A program made the position numbers and the translations under genes. The notes beneath the pieces were generated by a model, which searched no databases, was not told the origin of the DNA, and worked only from the letters and a program-made list of their open reading frames with translations. A stretch of 5,326 bases of DNA from Synergistaceae bacterium (lineage in GTDB: Bacteria > Synergistota > Synergistia > Synergistales > Aminobacteriaceae): contig JAFSLR010000292.1 in assembly GCA_017448375.1 (NCBI GenBank), positions 1-5,326 on the forward strand, in the 5' to 3' direction. Below are positions 2,607 to 5,326 of this stretch, one piece after another; the stretch's first letter is position 1, and the number at the start of each line of letters is the position of its first letter.

Positions 2607-5326
2607 TTAATGCTTTACGGCGATTGCTGGGTGATAGATTGTGTTGGGGTTGAGCCAGATTGAGATGGAGATTTTTCGGTCTTCGGGGACGGCTGTAATC
2701 TCATTCCCTGTGCTGTCAAAGAACTCTGCAATCTCGTCATCATCTGACGGTAAATCAGAGTTTGCGATATACATCAATTCCGCGCCCGCTGGAACATCAT
2801 CGCTCAGTGCAACATCAAAGTCGTACATTCCGGCCTCATCGCGTGAAACCGTACCGAGTTCGGCGACTATCACGTAGCCTTCGGGAACGCCGGACTTTTG
2901 ACTCTCAGTTTGATTATCCGTCTGCGGATTTCCCGTCTGAGTCTGATTCTCCGTGTTGTCCGTAACGTTTGGTTCTACGGCGTTGTTGTCGCTAGGAGTC
3001 TCACTGTCCGAATCGTTTTCGGTGTTTTCGGGCGGAGTCTCTTTCTTTGACTTCGGCGTGTTAATCTTGAGGGTAAATGACTTCTTCACGGTCTTAACGG
3101 GGTTCGTTGCGTAAACGGTGAACTTGAAGGATTTTGTCGTCTCCGTAACTGTCCCTGAAATTACGCCGTCATTGAGGCTGAGTCCGGCGGGCAATCTGTC
3201 AACCGTGAACGTTATCGGGATGCTTCCTGTCGCCTTAAGCGTTGCGTTGTATGGCTGACCGTACGTTGCTGTTTTCGGCAAGGTAGCTTTGATGACTGGT
3301 GCTTTACCGTTCACCTTGAGAGTGATTCTCTTCGACTTGCTTCCAGCGTCATTCTTGGCCGTAATCGTGATCTTGTAGCCCGATTTCGCGTATGATGTCG
3401 GAGTCCCGGAGATTATTCCCGTCTTAGTGTCAAATTTGAGTCCAGTCGGCAATGTTCCCGAAATGCTCCACGTTATCGGCACAGTTCCCTTTGAGAGTTT
3501 CAGCCCTGAAGAGTACGGCACATTGAGAGTCGGCTTTTTGAGGCTCCCTGAGAGTGTCGGCGCAATGGCTTTCACCGTCAATGGGAGAGTCCTCGTTACG
3601 CTTCCCGCTGCATTTTCGGCTGTAACATTCACGCTGAATTGTCCGTACTCTGTCGGTTTCCCGGAAATTTTCCCCGTCTTTGTGTTAATCGTTAGGCCGC
3701 TGGGGAGTCCTTCTGCGCTCCACGTGATTGGCTTTGTGCCTTTTGCCTTGAGGGTTACGCTGTAAGTTTTCCCGATTGTCCCGGCTTTGAGACTCGCTGT
3801 CGTAATTTTTACCGGCTCAATTACGGTGAGTTTGAGCTTCTTGCTGACTTTGCCGTAAGCGTTCTTTGCGGTGAAAGTTATGTTGAAACTTCCTGCCTTT
3901 GTCGGAGTCCCTGAGATTAGGCCGGAAGTACTGAACGTGAGTCCTCTGGGGAAAGTTCCGGATTTCGTCCACGTTATTGGGGTCGTCCCGTAGGACTGGA
4001 GCTGTACGCTGTAGGCTGTACCCGTGATTGCGTCCGCTAGGTACTCTGTGAGGATTTCGGGCGGTGTATTGTCGGGCGGTGTATCGTCAGGGGTATTGTC
4101 CTTCTTGAGCCAGTCAACAAAAGCTGTGTTCGACATCAGCATTCCGCATATACCCTCATCATCTGATACGCACGATACGCACATAATATCAATCATTCCC
4201 GCGTCCAGGCTCGCAAAAAGTTCACCCGCGTTAAATTCCGCCGTGAAAACTCTCCTCGAACCCGCTGAAGCAGGAACCTTAAAGAACCTCCCGCTGTCCC
4301 CGCTTGCAATCATGCAGTACACATCATTCGACAAGTCCCGTGATGAAGCCAGCGTGATTTTCACAGTCCCTTCTGAGGTCTTGAACACTCCGGGCGTAAC
4401 ATTGAGGCTCAGAGACTCGGAGAGCTGGAACTTTTCGGTATCGCCGTCATCGCCGGAACTCTTGAGTATCGAGGGGATGAGTATATTCGTGAAGAACCGC
4501 TTGAAGAAATCTCCGCTGTAAATCGAGCTGATTATCTGCAATCCTCTGGCAACTTTATTGAGGGTTTCTTTTGTGCCTGTGTCGGTGATTATGCCGGACT
4601 TTACGACCGCTTCAATGAGCTGTGCTGTTGCGTCCAGTACGTTTGAACGAAGTCTGAAGACGCTTACGGGGGTATTGGTTGTGATGTCAACGAGGGATGA
4701 TATGAGGGTGGGTTTGTTGCGGAGGATTCTTACGCCGGAGTCGCACCCGATATATATATCATCAGGGCAGTTGCTCACGTCAAGTTCTGCCAGATGGTTG
4801 CTTTCGCAGTACAGAATCGTTAGAGCCGTACAGCCACTCAAATTAAGCTCGGTTAGCTGGTTATTGGAACACCACAGATCATTTAAAGCAGTGTTTTTGC
4901 TCACGTCAAGCGCGGTCAGCTGGTTATAGTCGCAGGCCAGATATGTTAAAGCGGTATTCTTGCTCAAGTCAAGCGTGGTCAGCTGATTACCGTCGCAGTT
5001 CAGATTGTTTAAGGCAGCGTTGTTGCTCACGTCAAGCTCGGTCAACTGGTTATAGTGGCAGTACAGATGAGTTAAAGCGATATTTTTGCTCACATCAAGC
5101 GCAGTCAGCTGGTTATGGTCGCAGTGCAGGTACATTAAAGCGGTGTTATTGCTCACATCAAGCGCAGTCAGCCGGTTATTGTAGCAGCGCAATTCAGTTA
5201 AAGCCGTAAAGTACTCAATGCCCTTTAGGTCAGCTATTGTACTATAAGGAACCCAGATAGCACTAACATTTGCTGCTTCCTCCGCGCTGAGTATTCCGTC
5301 TCCGTTGGTGTCATAGTTCCCAAGCA
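2607..5326 (-). CDS. Large modular surface/secreted protein, EF-hand + LRR + four putative Ig domains (5' end outside window)
   Basis: 905 codons are visible and the frame stays open to the right edge, so the N-terminus is missing. The internal TTG at 5192 is a leucine within a repeat, not a start. In protein order: a canonical EF-hand loop DTNGDGILSAEE (5277-5312; D/N/D ligands, Gly6, final Glu); an LRR cap and seven 21-residue leucine-rich repeats (about 4740-5235); an unassigned middle region of roughly 210 residues (about 4110-4740); a TPPDNTPPE linker (about 4060-4105); four domains of about 85 residues with PITW...LPxGL...G.ISGTPT...A.N..G patterns, typical of the putative Ig family He_PIG (about 3816-4060, 3563-3815, 3303-3562, 3060-3302); an acidic Asn/Thr/Ser/Gln-rich linker (2889-3055); and a C-terminal module from VPEGYVIVAEL to the stop (2607-2888). 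The fourth Ig domain is divergent (PITFTV, SGTVTE). No transmembrane segment or LPXTG motif occurs at the C-terminus. Likely role is adhesion or carbohydrate/protein binding outside the cell, inferred from architecture. It ends at the shared terminator. Confidence 0.88.
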   Translation of the reverse strand, partial: LGNYDTNGDGILSAEEAANVSAIWVPYSTIADLKGIEYFTALTELRCYNNRLTALDVSNNTALMYLHCDHNQLTALDVSKNIALTHLYCHYNQLTELDVSNNAALNNLNCDGNQLTTLDLSKNTALTYLACDYNQLTALDVSKNTALNDLWCSNNQLTELNLSGCTALTILYCESNHLAELDVSNCPDDIYIGCDSGVRILRNKPTLISSLVDITTNTPVSVFRLRSNVLDATAQLIEAVVKSGIITDTGTKETLNKVARGLQIISSIYSGDFFKRFFTNILIPSILKSSGDDGDTEKFQLSESLSLNVTPGVFKTSEGTVKITLASSRDLSNDVYCMIASGDSGRFFKVPASAGSRRVFTAEFNAGELFASLDAGMIDIMCVSCVSDDEGICGMLMSNTAFVDWLKKDNTPDDTPPDNTPPEILTEYLADAITGTAYSVQLQSYGTTPITWTKSGTFPRGLTFSTSGLISGTPTKAGSFNITFTAKNAYGKVSKKLKLTVIEPVKITTASLKAGTIGKTYSVTLKAKGTKPITWSAEGLPSGLTINTKTGKISGKPTEYGQFSVNVTAENAAGSVTRTLPLTVKAIAPTLSGSLKKPTLNVPYSSGLKLSKGTVPITWSISGTLPTGLKFDTKTGIISGTPTSYAKSGYKITITAKNDAGSKSKRITLKVNGKAPVIKATLPKTATYGQPYNATLKATGSIPITFTVDRLPAGLSLNDGVISGTVTETTKSFKFTVYATNPVKTVKKSFTLKINTPKSKKETPPENTENDSDSETPSDNNAVEPNVTDNTENQTQTGNPQTDNQTESQKSGVPEGYVIVAELGTVSRDEAGMYDFDVALSDDVPAGAELMYIANSDLPSDDDEIAEFFDSTGNEITAVPEDRKISISIWLNPNTIYHPAIAVKH
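4791..5168 (-). repeat. Tandem 63-bp coding repeats (six full LRR units)
   Basis: Six consecutive 63-bp units (5106-5168, 5043-5105, 4980-5042, 4917-4979, 4854-4916, 4791-4853) each encode a 21-residue leucine-rich repeat of the form TxLDVSxNTALxxLxCxxNQL. Units are clearly similar at the DNA level, with recurring GTCAGCTGGTTAT and GCTCACGTCAAGC blocks on the plus strand, which suggests expansion by duplication. A degenerate seventh unit follows (below 4790) and a capping unit precedes (about 5169-5235). Every unit keeps one Cys at the same position and two Asn ladders. Confidence 0.9.

Noticed and set aside
4024..4521. 165-codon plus-strand open frame inside the large minus-strand gene
   Set aside because: It lies entirely opposite a continuous, domain-rich frame, has low-complexity Ser-rich translation and no recognisable domain; it is a shadow of the minus-strand gene. 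The same applies to the plus-strand open frames at 2641-2965, 3427-3765, 4558-4929 and 4943-5209.
4791..5168. Regular 63-bp repeats considered as a CRISPR array
   Set aside because: The repeats are contiguous without unique spacers, keep the reading frame and encode leucine-rich repeats.

Overview
The window looks like a bacterial chromosome segment from an anaerobe, most likely a Synergistetes-type gut or rumen organism. This rests on three things: a DUF3793 gene directly followed by a short-chain flavodoxin (an arrangement of anaerobic Firmicutes and Synergistetes), a secreted LRR/putative-Ig protein, and that protein's C-terminal module, which resembles modules I remember from Synergistaceae surface proteins. 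The taxonomic assignment is inference from recall, not from a search.

Layout from left to right. Positions 1-246 look like the right end of an IS200/IS605-type (tnpB/omega-RNA) element whose body lies left of the window. It ends in a perfect-stem hairpin followed by TTCAC. This end abuts, and supplies the last codons of, a minus-strand gene (202-702) encoding a small helix-turn-helix-like protein. Upstream of that gene on the same strand is a GIY-YIG nuclease-domain protein with an N-terminal hydrophobic segment and a Gly/Ser-rich linker (771-1346). The two probably form one transcript.

A divergent intergenic region (1347-1494) carries a promoter with consensus hexamers. It drives a plus-strand pair: a cysteine-rich DUF3793 protein (1495-2115) and a flavodoxin (2121-2540). 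The flavodoxin's Shine-Dalgarno is embedded in the last codons of the DUF3793 gene, so the pair is probably translationally coupled and linked to low-potential electron transfer. A bidirectional rho-independent terminator (2557-2589) separates this pair from the convergent large gene.

Positions 2607-5326 are the 3' part (905 codons visible) of a minus-strand gene for a large modular, probably exported protein. In protein order it has an EF-hand/dockerin-like calcium loop, a tandem array of 21-residue leucine-rich repeats, an unassigned middle region, a short Pro/Thr/Asp linker, four putative Ig (He_PIG-type) domains, an acidic Asn/Thr/Ser-rich linker and a C-terminal module. Its N-terminus, and any signal peptide, lies beyond the right edge.

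The points most worth following up are the transposon end that rewrote the C-terminus of the HTH gene, the membrane-anchored GIY-YIG/HTH pair of unknown role, and the chimeric surface protein. I saw no tRNA, rRNA or CRISPR array.
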